DNA of 64,000 nt, taken from CAIVVT01 sp963823095. GTDB taxonomy: Bacteria > Acidobacteriota > Terriglobia > Bryobacterales > Bryobacteraceae. The notes under the pieces are model-generated. The model was given only the letters and a program-made list of their open reading frames with translations, was not told where the DNA came from and did not search any database. Within the stretch, counting starts at the first letter, position 1. Each line of letters opens with the position of its first letter. The position numbers and the translations under genes are program-made. This document shows, one piece after another, positions 7,663-17,115 of the stretch. The stretch spans positions 124,001-188,000 of the forward strand of contig CAWGKI010000006.1 of assembly GCA_963823095.1 (NCBI GenBank), given 5' to 3'.

Positions 7663-10134
7663 ATACGGTGCTCATACCAAGTTGATCGGCAAGGACTACC
7701 CGACGGCCGATCTGTACGCGAAAGTGACTGGAAAAGCGAAGTACGCCGAGGACTACCGCGCCGAAGGCATGCTGTTCACGAAGTTGCTGCTCAGCCCGGT
7801 GCCGCATGGGCGGGTCAAGCACATCGATGCGAGCGAAGCCATGGCGATGCCCGGCGTGCGGGCCATCCTCACGGCGGACGACCTGCCCGCTCCAGCCGAC
7901 AGTCTCACCGACAACGGGACCGTGATCAAAGCCAACAAACGCAGCGAGCGGGGTCTCACCATGGAGCCGCTCTATCAGGGCGAGCCGATTCTCGCGGTGG
8001 CCGCAGTGGACGAACTGACTGCCGCCGAAGCAATCGAGAAAATTCAAGTCGATATCGAGCCGTTGCCTTTCGTCGTGGATCCGCTCGACACGCTGCGGCC
8101 CGGCGGACCGAATCCCAGGACCGACGGCAACATCTGGGGCGCGGCGAAGGGCGGGCAACCCCCGGAACTTGAGGAGCTGAAGTGGAGCGAAGCGGATTTC
8201 GCGGAAGTGGCGCAGGGCCGTCTTCCCATGGGCAAAGGGCCGGATCACTGGGCCTATGGCGACATCGACGCAGGATTTAAGCAGGCCGCGATCGTACTCG
8301 ATGAGACGTTCGTTACGCCGGACACCAGCCATGAGACGCTTGAGACGCGCAGCGCCATGGCCTACTGGCAGAACGGAAAGGTGTACGTGCACACGGGCAC
8401 GCAGAGCACCATCCAGACGGTGCCGGCTGTTGCTCGCTGGCTGAATCTCGACCGCAGCCAGGTGGTCGTCATCAGCGAGTATACTGGCGGCGGATTCGGC
8501 AGCAAGATCACTGGCGGCATCTCGCTGATCATTCCTGCTCTTCTGTCGAAGAAGGCCAACGCTCCCGTGATGATGCGCATCACCCGCGAGGAGGAGACCT
8601 TCATCGGGCGCGCGCGGCCGAGCCTGCTGGGCCGGATGAAAGTCGGCTTCTCGAAAGAAGGCCGCATCACCGCACTGGATATGTTTGTCGTTTGCAGCAA
8701 TGGTCCCTACGACAAGATGGGCGACACCGCTTCGTCGGGCCGCACAGTCTCTCTTCTCTACCAGCCGCCCGCCATGCGCTGGTGCGGGGCCGCGGTCTTG
8801 ACGAACACTCCGCCTCGCAGCGCGCAAAGCGCTCCGGGAGGCATGCAGGGCATCACGATCATGGAGCCGATTCTGGCCAAAGCTGCACGCCGGTTAGGCA
8901 TTGACCAGGTCGCTATTCGCCGCATCAACTGCCCCGAGGGCAAGGCTCCCTTCGGTCCGCCCACGCAAGGGAAAATGCAGCATGCAACCAGCGCATTCCT
9001 TCAGGAGGCCCTCGATCGCGGTTCGGAGATGTTCCGGTGGAAGGAACGCATCGCGCGCAACCCCAAGAAGATTGGGACGAAAGTTCGCGGCGTCGGCGTG
9101 GCGCTCAGCACCTATGTCGGCGGCACCATCGGCTTCGACGGCCTCCTAGTGATCAAGCCGGATGGCCGCGTCACGTTCCAGTCCGGAATCGGCAATCTGG
9201 GAACGGAGAACGTGATCGACGTCCACAGGGTTGGCGCGGAGATTCTGGGCGTGTCCTGGGAGAACTGCGACATCGTCTGGGGCAACACTGCGAAGAACCT
9301 TCCATGGAGCTGTGTATCGGGCGGCAGCCAGACCACTCATGCGATGACGCGCGCAGCGCACGCAGTAGCGATGGAAGCCAGGAAGAAGCTCCAGGAAATC
9401 GCGGCCAAGAGTCTCGGCGGCAAGCCGGAAGATTACGACGTGGCGAACGAACGCGTCTTCCGCAAAGGCGGCGGAGCGGGCCTATCCTTCGCGCAAGCCG
9501 CTCAACGCGCGATTCAACTAGGCGGCAGCTACGACGGTCACGAGGCGCCCGAAGACGTCAACAAGATGACGAAGGCATCTGTGTTGGCGCTGGCAGGCCA
9601 GGGCCTGGTGGCGGCCGCGAAGGATAAGTATCCTCGCGACGGCGCGACGAATTCCTACGTCGCCAGCTTCGCCGAGGTCGAGGTCGATGTGGAGACCGGT
9701 CAATATCACATCGTGGATTTCCTGGTGATTGCTGACGTCGGCACGGTGATCCACCCGCGCGCGCTCGGGGGGCAGGTTCTCGGCCGGACCATTCTTGGCA
9801 TCGGCCATGCGATCGGCCAGAAATGGGTCTTCGACCCTCACTACGGCGTGATGCTCTCCAAGCGCTTCTACCACACCAAGCCACCCACGATTTTGGATGT
9901 CCCGGTGAACATGCAATGGGAGGCTCTGGACCTTCCGGATCCCGAAACGCCTGTTGGCGCGCGCGGCGTCGGCGAGCCGCCGGTCGGTGGCGGATGCGCC
10001 GCCATGTCTGAACGCATCTGTCGGATGCGCTCGGGGATGACGTCTTCCGGCGCGCGCCCGTTAACGCGGACACGATTCTGACATCGCTCGAGATGGGGCG
10101 GCCCATGCAACATCCCCTGATGGCGCATATCTAG
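7655..10134 (+). CDS. paoC: Aldehyde oxidoreductase, molybdopterin-binding large subunit (frameshift near 10021)
   Basis: The catalytic subunit of the molybdenum hydroxylase. The N-terminal domain (LIGKDYPTADLYAKVTGKAKYAED) is the family's first structural domain. A glycine-rich GGGFGSK near residue 280 and the C-terminal GVGEPPVGGG, whose glutamate (about residue 774) is the conserved catalytic base, mark the Mo-pterin site. The uninterrupted frame stops at 10081 after an unrelated tail. One frame over, the DNA encodes the usual family C-terminus (DALGDDVFRRAPVNADTIL onward) to a stop at 10132-10134. One missing base around 10018-10024, just after the catalytic motif, would restore a full-length protein of about 826 residues. 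I therefore give the full extent and read the break as a probable sequence error. The 8-base overlap with paoA implies translational coupling. Confidence 0.85.
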
Positions 10135-10158
10135 GCCGGCCGGTACCAGGGAGGAAAA

Positions 10159-11172
10159 ATGGCGGTAATACACGATGTAATGCCGGCTTTTGACCTGTTT
10201 CAGCCGAGCACAGTCGGCGATGCGCAGAAGCTGCTCCAGCAATACGGATCGGACGCCTGGGTGATGGCGGGCGGCCTCGACAGCTTCGATTGGCTGAAGG
10301 ACCGCATCAAGAAACCGAAAGTTCTGGTGGATCTGAGCGGGATTGAAGCCCTCAAGGGAATCCGCGCCACCAGTGACGGCATTGAGATCGGTGCAATGAC
10401 CACGCTGACGCAGGTGGTGACGAACCCCATCGTGCGCGAAAAATACGGACTGCTGGCGCAAGGCGCCGAGTTGGCGGCTTCACCGCAGATCCGCAATCAG
10501 GGCACTCTGGGCGGCAACGTATCGCAGGACGCGCGCTGCTGGTATTACCGCGCGGGCTGGCCCTGTTACCGGGCCGGCGGCAATATCTGCTACGCCGACA
10601 CGCCAACAGGGCGCAACCGCGAACACGCGATTCTCCACGCGGAGCGATGCATCGCGGTGAACCCGTCGGACTCGGCCCCGGCCTTGATCGCGCTGGACGC
10701 CAAATTCGTCATCAGCACGTCTGAAGGCGAACGCGTCATCGACGCCGAGGAGTATTTCATTGGGCCAGACATCGACATTACGCGGTTGACCATTCTGCGA
10801 CCGGGCGATCTGCTGACAGCCATTCGCATTCCGTCCACCTGGGCCGGCGCGCAGTTCTACTTCGAGAAAGTCAGAGACCGCAACGTCTGGGACTTTGCGC
10901 TGCTGAACGTAGCTTCGGCGATGGTGGTGACCGGCGGAACGATCGAGCGCATCCGTCTGGCCGTGAACGGCGCCGCCGCTCGTCCTTTGCGTCTGAAGGC
11001 GGTGGAAGCCGCGGTCCGCGGAAAAGCTCCCAGTGCGGCAACGGGCGAAATGGCGGGAAAACTGGCGGTGCAAGGCGCTGTGCCGTTGCAGTTCAACGCC
11101 TACAAGATCCCATTGATGCGGAACCTGGTAAAGCGCGCCATCGGCGGAGTGGAGGAGGCAAAATGGGCGTAA
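10159..11172 (+). CDS. paoB: Aldehyde oxidoreductase, FAD-binding subunit with extra Fe-S cluster
   Basis: This 337-residue medium subunit of the xanthine oxidase family has an FAD-binding domain (VMAGGLDSFDWLKDR near residues 35-50; QIRNQGTLGGNVSQ at 110-123) and a C-terminal CO dehydrogenase flavoprotein-like domain. Cysteines 127, 136, 144 and 164 in the inserted segment ARCWYYRAGWPCYRAGGNICYA and beyond match the additional [4Fe-4S] site known in PaoB and in 4-hydroxybenzoyl-CoA reductase beta. Electrons would therefore pass Mo, two [2Fe-2S], FAD and [4Fe-4S]. A strong GGAGG sits five bases before the ATG. The next gene starts ten bases before this one stops. Unlike xanthine dehydrogenase, no NAD+ site motif is evident; the electron acceptor is more likely the adjacent cytochrome b. 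Confidence 0.88.
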   Translation: MAVIHDVMPAFDLFQPSTVGDAQKLLQQYGSDAWVMAGGLDSFDWLKDRIKKPKVLVDLSGIEALKGIRATSDGIEIGAMTTLTQVVTNPIVREKYGLLAQGAELAASPQIRNQGTLGGNVSQDARCWYYRAGWPCYRAGGNICYADTPTGRNREHAILHAERCIAVNPSDSAPALIALDAKFVISTSEGERVIDAEEYFIGPDIDITRLTILRPGDLLTAIRIPSTWAGAQFYFEKVRDRNVWDFALLNVASAMVVTGGTIERIRLAVNGAAARPLRLKAVEAAVRGKAPSAATGEMAGKLAVQGAVPLQFNAYKIPLMRNLVKRAIGGVEEAKWA

Positions 11173-12020
11173 TAGAGTGGGCAACGAGTCCGTGGGGGCG
11201 GAATGTCCCCATTCACGTCGCTTGGTTCCTGATCTGGGTTGCGGCGATTGCTGGACTCTTCTTCCTGATCGTCCACGCAATCTACGTCCGGTACTTCGCC
11301 GAGCCCGAGGAATTCTTGGGCGACGTTCCGGCCCAGCTTGCGGCCCGCTTGCCCGACCGTGTCCCCCGGCATTCGTTGGCGGCGCGGCTGTTCCACTGGA
11401 TCATGTCCGCCGCCATGTTGACGCTGCTGTTCACTGCGTTTCTACCGAGGGTTGGTGTCCGGTTTGACTGGGTGGCCTACCATTGGATCGCGGGAACGGT
11501 GTTGACCATCTCGGTTGTCTTCCATGTCATCCACGCGTCGTTCTGCCTGGATTTCTGGTCCATCTGGCCCGACAAAGACGACCTGGAAGATTCTATGCGC
11601 AGGTTCCATCGATTCATGGGCAAGCCAGCGCCCCCGCCGCGAAGATTCGCGAAGTACCCGCTCGAAAATAAGCTGTACCACGCGGTAATCACCCTCAGCG
11701 GGCTGGCAGTCATCCTCACGGGCGTGTTCATGATGTTTCGCGTGCGGACCGTCTTCTTCCCGCGCAACCCTTACTTGTTCGGCGACATGACCTGGGGCTT
11801 GATGTACGTGCTGCACGGACTCGCCGGGGTAGGCCTGATCGCGTTGATCATGGTGCACATCTACTTCGCGGTTCGACCGGAAAAGTTGGACATCACGAAG
11901 TCGATGATTTTCGGATCGATGCAGCGCGAATTCTATCTGGAACACTATGACCCGGAGCGATGGCCTGTAGAGGCTTCAGCTACAACATCCGGGACCGGCG
12001 GAAAGTCCGAGGGAGTATAA
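11163..12020 (+). CDS. FdnI-like membrane cytochrome b subunit
   Basis: A 285-residue membrane protein with four or more helices carrying paired histidines, resembling the gamma subunit of formate dehydrogenase-N and related b-type cytochromes. Landmarks are RLFHWIMSAAML, YHWIAGTVLTISVVFHVIHA, LYHAVITLSGLAVILTG and LHGLAGVGLIALIMVHIYF. The first segment (residues 16-42) adds an N-terminal helix. Subunits of this kind bind two hemes b and pass electrons from a periplasmic Fe-S partner to quinone. The gene overlaps the FAD subunit gene by ten bases, so it is probably a fourth subunit that wires the aldehyde oxidoreductase to the quinone pool. That architecture differs from soluble E. coli PaoABC. 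Confidence 0.85.
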   Translation: MGVIEWATSPWGRNVPIHVAWFLIWVAAIAGLFFLIVHAIYVRYFAEPEEFLGDVPAQLAARLPDRVPRHSLAARLFHWIMSAAMLTLLFTAFLPRVGVRFDWVAYHWIAGTVLTISVVFHVIHASFCLDFWSIWPDKDDLEDSMRRFHRFMGKPAPPPRRFAKYPLENKLYHAVITLSGLAVILTGVFMMFRVRTVFFPRNPYLFGDMTWGLMYVLHGLAGVGLIALIMVHIYFAVRPEKLDITKSMIFGSMQREFYLEHYDPERWPVEASATTSGTGGKSEGV

Positions 12021-12023
12021 CGC

Positions 12024-12441
12024 ATGAGCGGTGATGTTCAGGAACGCGGCGAGACCATCGAAGAATGCTACGAATTCATGCTGGCCTACGCCGCGCAAGG
12101 ATTGCCGGGTGACGAGGGAGGCCGCGAAGCAAGCCAGATCCGCGAATTCCTCAGTCGTGCCGTCCAGGCCCTCGATGGATTGGCAGCCAGCTTTCGAGCA
12201 GTAGTGAAGCAGGAACGACTTGGAACCCGCGGAGAAATACCACGCGTTCCTCGCGGTGCTGGAGCGCGATGCGAACGACTCACGCGCCGCTCTCGAACTG
12301 GTCCTGGCCCAGCCGGTTATCGGGTCTCAGCTCATCGACAATCTGAATGCTTCTATCCATCTGCGCGCTCTGCTGACGGACATGTTTCTTGTCGGCGAAA
12401 TCCTGAGGGCTCAGCATTTGGTGGTGAAGCAGACAGGCTAG
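12024..12441 (+). CDS. Small helical protein of the aldehyde oxidoreductase operon (frameshift near 12222)
   Basis: A short, probably all-helical soluble protein of about 139 residues that I do not recognise. The first frame encodes roughly 65 residues (MSGDVQERGETIEECYEFML onward). An extra base near 12219-12222 shifts the reading to EPAEKYHAFLAVLERDANDS, which ends at 12441. Left uncorrected, the first frame runs to 12479 as an arginine- and glycine-rich tail with no protein character, so one 139-residue product is more likely. An alternative is a second small gene beginning at the TTG at 12220, which has an AGGA five bases upstream. It follows the cytochrome gene by three bases and is presumably cotranscribed. 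A role in assembly or regulation of the complex is only a guess. Confidence 0.55.
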
Positions 12442-12464
12442 ATCGATGGACCGTGTCAGGCCCC

Positions 12465-13328
12465 TCAGCCGGCGAATGAGTCGGTCTTCTCCATCCGTCC
12501 AATCGCCAGGAGGATGCCTTGCAAGAGCGCCTGCGGGCGCGGCGGGCAACCTGGGATGTAGACGTCGACTGGAACTACCTGGTCCACGCCGCCCACGGTG
12601 GCATAGTTGCGGCCGAAGATCCCGCCGCTGATTCCGCATGTTCCAACGGCCACTACCAGGCGAGGCTCTGGCGTTGCCATGTAGGTTTTCTGTAGAGCCA
12701 GTTCCATGTTTCTTGTCACAGGCCCGGTCACCAGGAGCATGTCCGCGTGGCGCGGAGAAGCCACGAAATGGATTCCGAATCGCTCAAGGTCGTAGACCGG
12801 ATTGTTAAGCGCTCCGATTTCCAATTCGCAACCATTGCAGCTTCCCGCGTCTACCTCGCGAATGGCCAGCGAACGGCCCAAGATCCGCGAGATCTTCTCT
12901 TTCAGCTTGCGTCCCGCCCGCTCAGCAGCCGGTTCCGCGGGGAGAGGTCCATGCTTCAGCGAGGTGAGACTCTCCTGGGACCGCTCGGCATTCAGACTGT
13001 ATTCGGCGGAGACAATCAGCTCCTGGCGATCCTCGGCCGCCATTTCGAATTCCTGCGTAATCCGGATGGCTCGCTCGGGCGTTGCTTCGGCGCACAACCC
13101 ACAGAAGACGCACAAGCCATAATCAACGATGACCGTTCGGCGCGCGGCCTCGTCGACGACCGAGATTGCCCCAGTCGGGCAGACTGCGGCAGCCGGCACG
13201 GCATCGCGCCAGTTGTCGAAATCGAAGTGCGGCTTTCCCCGGAACGACTCCGGGACATTCGCCGGACCGGCCGGGTAGGCAGTGGTGACAATGCCGGTCT
13301 TGAAGGTCTGTTGGAGAATCTTGAACAT
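12465..13328 (-). CDS. hyfI: Fused ferredoxin/NuoB-like subunit of an Ehr/Hyf-type complex
   Basis: A 287-residue fusion of a HycF/HyfH-type ferredoxin (residues 1-100) and a HycG/HyfI/NuoB-type small subunit (about 155-275). The small subunit keeps all four ligands of the proximal [4Fe-4S] cluster: C164 and C167 (GSCNGCELEI), C231 (GTCGISGG) and C261 (PGCPPRP). In the ferredoxin part only C50, C73, C76 and C79 remain, which are exactly the ligands of one cluster. The first CxxCxxC has become W40, A43, A46, and the partner cysteine is T83. The protein begins two bases after the large-subunit gene ends and is last in the operon. It should relay electrons inside the peripheral arm; the electron donor is unknown. 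Confidence 0.9.
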   Translation of the reverse strand: MFKILQQTFKTGIVTTAYPAGPANVPESFRGKPHFDFDNWRDAVPAAAVCPTGAISVVDEAARRTVIVDYGLCVFCGLCAEATPERAIRITQEFEMAAEDRQELIVSAEYSLNAERSQESLTSLKHGPLPAEPAAERAGRKLKEKISRILGRSLAIREVDAGSCNGCELEIGALNNPVYDLERFGIHFVASPRHADMLLVTGPVTRNMELALQKTYMATPEPRLVVAVGTCGISGGIFGRNYATVGGVDQVVPVDVYIPGCPPRPQALLQGILLAIGRMEKTDSFAG

Positions 13329-13329
13329 C

Positions 13330-14921
13330 TCAGCGGTCCGTTCCCGAGTAGGAGAGATTGAAGCTCTTGTTGATCACCGGAAAGTCGGGGACGATGTTGC
13401 CTTGCACCGCCTCGACCAGCGCGGGCCAGTTGTTGAGCGATGGATCCTTGATCTTGCAGCGCTCCAGGCGCTCGTCCTCGCCAATGCGAATCCAATGCAG
13501 AATCTCGCCGCGCCAACCCTCTACCGCACCGAGCGCGCAACTCCCGGCGGGGATGCGGCGGACGGGAATGAACGGCTCTCCGCGGTCTTCTTCACATGCC
13601 GCGCCACGCAGCAGGTTCAAGGAAGCGCGCACCTGGTCGATCCGCACTTGAACGCGGTGCCAGACATCGCCAACCTCGTAGACCGGAGTTTGCATGTCGT
13701 ATTGCGAGTAGCAGGCGTACGGGTGATCGCGGCGCACATCCAGATCGACGCCCGAAGCGCGGCCAGCCACACCGACTATGCCCAGATCCCGCGCCTTGGC
13801 AGGCTGGAGAATGCCCGTGTTTTGCAGCCGGTCGCGCGTCGAATTCGACGTTAGAATCAAGTCGATGAGCCGCTGGAATTCTCGCTTCGAACTCTTCAAC
13901 GGTCTGCTTCAAAACGGAGACTTGGGCGGGACTCCATTTGCGGCGCACACCGCCGATGCACACCATTCCGCGCAGCAGGCGGTTTCCGGTCAGGCGTTCA
14001 TTGAGCTGGAACAGTACCTCGCGCAGTCTGCTCGCGTGAGCGTTGGCAATGCCAAAACCTACGTCGGTGGCGATGGCGCCGATATCGGACACGTGGTTGT
14101 AGACTCGCTCGAGTTCCAACAGGATGGTTCGCATACGCGCGGCCAGCGGCGGGATCTCCACCGAAGCCGCTCGCTCGACCGCTTGGCAGAAGGCCGTACC
14201 GTGAGAAAAGCCGGAATCGCCCGAGATGCTTTCAGCCAGGAACACCGCGTGGCGAACCGGCCGGCCCTCGAACAGCTTCTCCGTGCCCTTGTGCGTGTAA
14301 AACATGCGCAGTTGCAGATACAGGATCGGCTCGCCCGCCACCGCGAAACTGAAGTGGCCGGGTTCGATGATACCGGCGTGGACAGGTCCGACCGGTATTT
14401 GAAAGACGCCCTCGCCCAGATGCGGGACGGTAGACGTGACGTTCCCCTTCGAAGGGAGGAAGAACCGTCTCGATGGGAAAGTCCTTCCTGAGAGGATGCA
14501 CGTCGGGCCAGTTGTCGTGCAGCGCGACGCGGCGAGGGTTGGGGTGGCCTTCCAATTGGATGCCGAACCAATCCTGGATTTCGCGCTCTTGCCAATTGAG
14601 CGCCGGCATCTCCGCGGAGAGCGACGGGAATGTTGGATTGTCAGGATCGACGCGGGCGCTGATGACCAGGTATGCGGCGTTGCCCGGGAATTCGATGACG
14701 TAGTGATTCAGGAAGCAATTCTCTTCCGAGCGCCGGTCTTCGGCAAACACCATGGCCACTCGCGCATTCTGCTCTTCGCGCAGAATGCCGATCGCCGGCC
14801 GGATATCCGCATCGCCAAGCCGTAGATACACCTCTCGCTCACTGCGAGAGAGGACCATGTCGACCTGATCGCCCAATCGAGCTACGAGATCGTCCAGGAA
14901 CGGAAACACTGAATTACTCAA
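13330..14921 (-). CDS. hyfG: NuoC/NuoD-like large subunit lacking the nickel-site cysteines (two frameshifts)
   Basis: A HycE/HyfG-type fusion of a NuoC domain (first ~170 residues, ending PLRKDFPIET) and a NuoD/hydrogenase large-subunit domain. The reading frame shifts twice: in a C4 run at 14444-14447 and near 13880. Correcting both gives one protein of about 530 residues. In true NiFe hydrogenases the N-terminal motif is CGIC; here that position (about 14205-14235) reads SISGDSGFSHG, with serine at both cysteine sites. The C-terminal DPCxxC is NLSYSG, and the protein ends at GTDR with no cleavable extension. It therefore cannot bind a NiFe centre and is not a hydrogenase. The TTG start at 14919-14921 has GGGAGG four bases upstream and overlaps the end of the preceding gene. 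Confidence 0.85.
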
Positions 14922-16414
14922 TGGGCCTCCCTGACAATCCTTGCCGCGTTCTGCACCAGGGCGAAGAGAGGCGCGGGCAGCCAGAAGCCGAGGACGACGA
15001 CTACGGTGCCGAGTCCAATCAGCGAGTACTTCTTCCATGCACTCACATGCGCGCGCGGCGTTCCGGGATCGGGACCCAGAACCAAGCTTGCGATGTGTAT
15101 CAGGAACCCCGCGAAGATCATCACGAGGAAGACAACAAACAACACCGCCGGCAGAACGTGTTGGCCATCGAATGCAGCGCGCAGAATCGTGAATTCGCTT
15201 TGGAACAAACTAAACGGCGGCGATCCGGTGACGGCCAGCGTAACCAGGAGGAATACGGCTCCGGTGATCGGCATAGCGTGAATCAGGCCGCCCTTGGCCT
15301 GGCGGAACTGATCCGTCTTCAATTCTTGCTGGACGTTTCCGGCGCAGAAGAACAGCAGCGGTTTCGTGACGGAGTGGAACGTCATATGAAGCAGCATTCC
15401 AAGCGCTCCGAGCGGGCCGCCGAAGGCCAATCCCAGAACCATGATTCCGCCATGGTCGATGCTTGAATAGGCCAGGAGTCTGCGGAAGCTTTTCTGCACA
15501 AGGATGAACGGCACTGCGACGGCCATGGAGAGGAGGCCGAAGATGATGAGCAGGTTCGAGGCGAACTCCGGTCCCAGGCAACGGGAGGTCAGGATGAAGA
15601 AGCGCAGAAGCCCGTACAACGCGCAATTAAGCAGCGCCGCCGCGAGCATGGCGGCCACTGGAACCGGCGCCTCGCTGTAGACGTCCGGCTTCCAGGTATG
15701 CATGGGCGCGATGCCGGCCTTCGTGCCATAGCCCATCAGGATGAAGATGAAAGCGAGCCGCATCGTGGTCTTATCGAACTGCGCGGCCTTGGTGACGAGG
15801 ACCGACCAGTTCAGTCCCACCAGCGTCTCGGTGCCCATCACCAGGCTGGCCGAATAGTACGTAAGCACCGTGCCGAACAGCCCCATGGACAACCCTACGC
15901 CGCCGATCATCGCGTACTTCCAGGCCGCCTCCAGGGAGTTGGGCCGCCCGTAGAAGGTGACCAGGAAGACCGAAGCCAGGGTGGTACCTTCGATGGCCAC
16001 CCACATGATGCCGAGGTTGTTGGAGAGCGGCACCAGCAGCATCAAAGAGACGAACAGCGGGGTCAGGGAATAGTATTTGCGCAGCCGGTCGACCGCCGTC
16101 AACCCATCGGCGTCCTCTTCAAAAACTCCATTTGTTTCGTCGTCCCGAAAGTAGCCCACGGCGTAGACGGCACAGGCGACATAGACGAATGAGACCAGTA
16201 ACACGACCAGCGCGCTGAGCGCATCGGCGTAGAGCAGGCCGCTCCACGCACTCACAGATCCGGACTGAAGCGTGAACCCAGCCAGAACCACCGCGAAGGT
16301 GAGCGTCAAGACCGCCGCGGCCAGATTGATCCACTCCATCTCGACACGGCGCCGCGCCAGGAACGCCGCAACCGCGGCCAACAGTGGAATCGCAAGGAGG
16401 GCTGCAAGCACCAT
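14918..16414 (-). CDS. hyfF: HyfF/NuoN-type proton-pumping membrane subunit
   Basis: A 498-residue polytopic protein of the Mrp antiporter/NuoL-M-N family, with about 14 predicted helices. Typical proton-channel motifs are present: GYGTKAGIAPMHTWKPD (lysine in the broken helix), WVAIEGTTL with a glutamate in an early helix, and the later histidine-rich LLHMTFHSVTKPLLFFCAGN with a conserved lysine. The length fits HyfF and HycC-like subunits without the long NuoL lateral helix. It starts two bases after the HyfE gene and overlaps the large-subunit gene. In Hyf-like complexes it contributes one ion-translocation path of the membrane arm. Confidence 0.9.
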   Translation of the reverse strand: MVLAALLAIPLLAAVAAFLARRRVEMEWINLAAAVLTLTFAVVLAGFTLQSGSVSAWSGLLYADALSALVVLLVSFVYVACAVYAVGYFRDDETNGVFEEDADGLTAVDRLRKYYSLTPLFVSLMLLVPLSNNLGIMWVAIEGTTLASVFLVTFYGRPNSLEAAWKYAMIGGVGLSMGLFGTVLTYYSASLVMGTETLVGLNWSVLVTKAAQFDKTTMRLAFIFILMGYGTKAGIAPMHTWKPDVYSEAPVPVAAMLAAALLNCALYGLLRFFILTSRCLGPEFASNLLIIFGLLSMAVAVPFILVQKSFRRLLAYSSIDHGGIMVLGLAFGGPLGALGMLLHMTFHSVTKPLLFFCAGNVQQELKTDQFRQAKGGLIHAMPITGAVFLLVTLAVTGSPPFSLFQSEFTILRAAFDGQHVLPAVLFVVFLVMIFAGFLIHIASLVLGPDPGTPRAHVSAWKKYSLIGLGTVVVVLGFWLPAPLFALVQNAARIVREAH

Positions 16415-16416
16415 GA

Positions 16417-17115
16417 CTAGCCTCGGAGCCTCCGCAATTTGCTGACGTCCATTGAGTCGAATGTTTCGCTGATCCGGTAGACCAGGATTCCCATCACCAT
16501 GGTTGCGATCAGCACGTCGAAGAACACTCCGACCTCGACGATCAGCGGCATCCCATACGTCAGAGAGATGGCGGCGAGGAAGAGGCCGTTCTCAAGGGAC
16601 AGCAGCGCGAGAACTTGAGTGAGCGCCTTGCGGCGATTGATCATCATGAAAAAGCCAATCAAGAAGAGCGAGATCGCGACGGCCAGGGTGTTGTGGCCCA
16701 GGGTCGCCGGCGTGGTGCCCGCTTCAGGGTGATAAAACGATTCCGCAACAACATAGCCCACCATGGTCAGACCGCCCGAGATGAGGACGGAGAGAGGCAC
16801 GTTGATGAGCGGTTCGATCTCCTGCCGGATCTCGATCTTCGCCACCAGGCGCTCCATCAGAATCGGCAGAAAGACAACTTTCACCGCGAACGTCAACGCC
16901 GCCGCGATGTAGATGTGAGGCGCGTGGTTGTAATAGGCGATGGTGCCTGCGATGCCGGCGAGCAGGAACGACTGGGCCGCGAACACACGAATGTTGTTCA
17001 CCAGCCAGCGCTGCGTCACCATCGCGATTTGCAGCACCAGGACGAACGCCGCCATCAGCGTGATCATCCGCTCGCCGAACTGTGGGTCCTGATAGAAGTA
17101 CATGTCGATCTTCAA
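16417..17115 (-). CDS. hyfE: HyfE-like membrane subunit (NuoK/MrpC-related)
   Basis: A 232-residue membrane protein with about six or seven helices, matching HyfE, whose C-terminal part resembles NuoK. The end reads SLENGLFLAAISLTYGMPLIVEVGVFFDVLIATMVMGILVYRISETF, containing the acidic membrane residue (E in LVEVGVF) conserved in this family. HyfE is found in Hyf and Ehr complexes but not in Hyc, so its presence separates this cluster from an ordinary formate hydrogenlyase-1. The start codon overlaps the hyfC stop codon (ATGA), which indicates translational coupling. Confidence 0.87.
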   Translation of the reverse strand: MKIDMYFYQDPQFGERMITLMAAFVLVLQIAMVTQRWLVNNIRVFAAQSFLLAGIAGTIAYYNHAPHIYIAAALTFAVKVVFLPILMERLVAKIEIRQEIEPLINVPLSVLISGGLTMVGYVVAESFYHPEAGTTPATLGHNTLAVAISLFLIGFFMMINRRKALTQVLALLSLENGLFLAAISLTYGMPLIVEVGVFFDVLIATMVMGILVYRISETFDSMDVSKLRRLRG

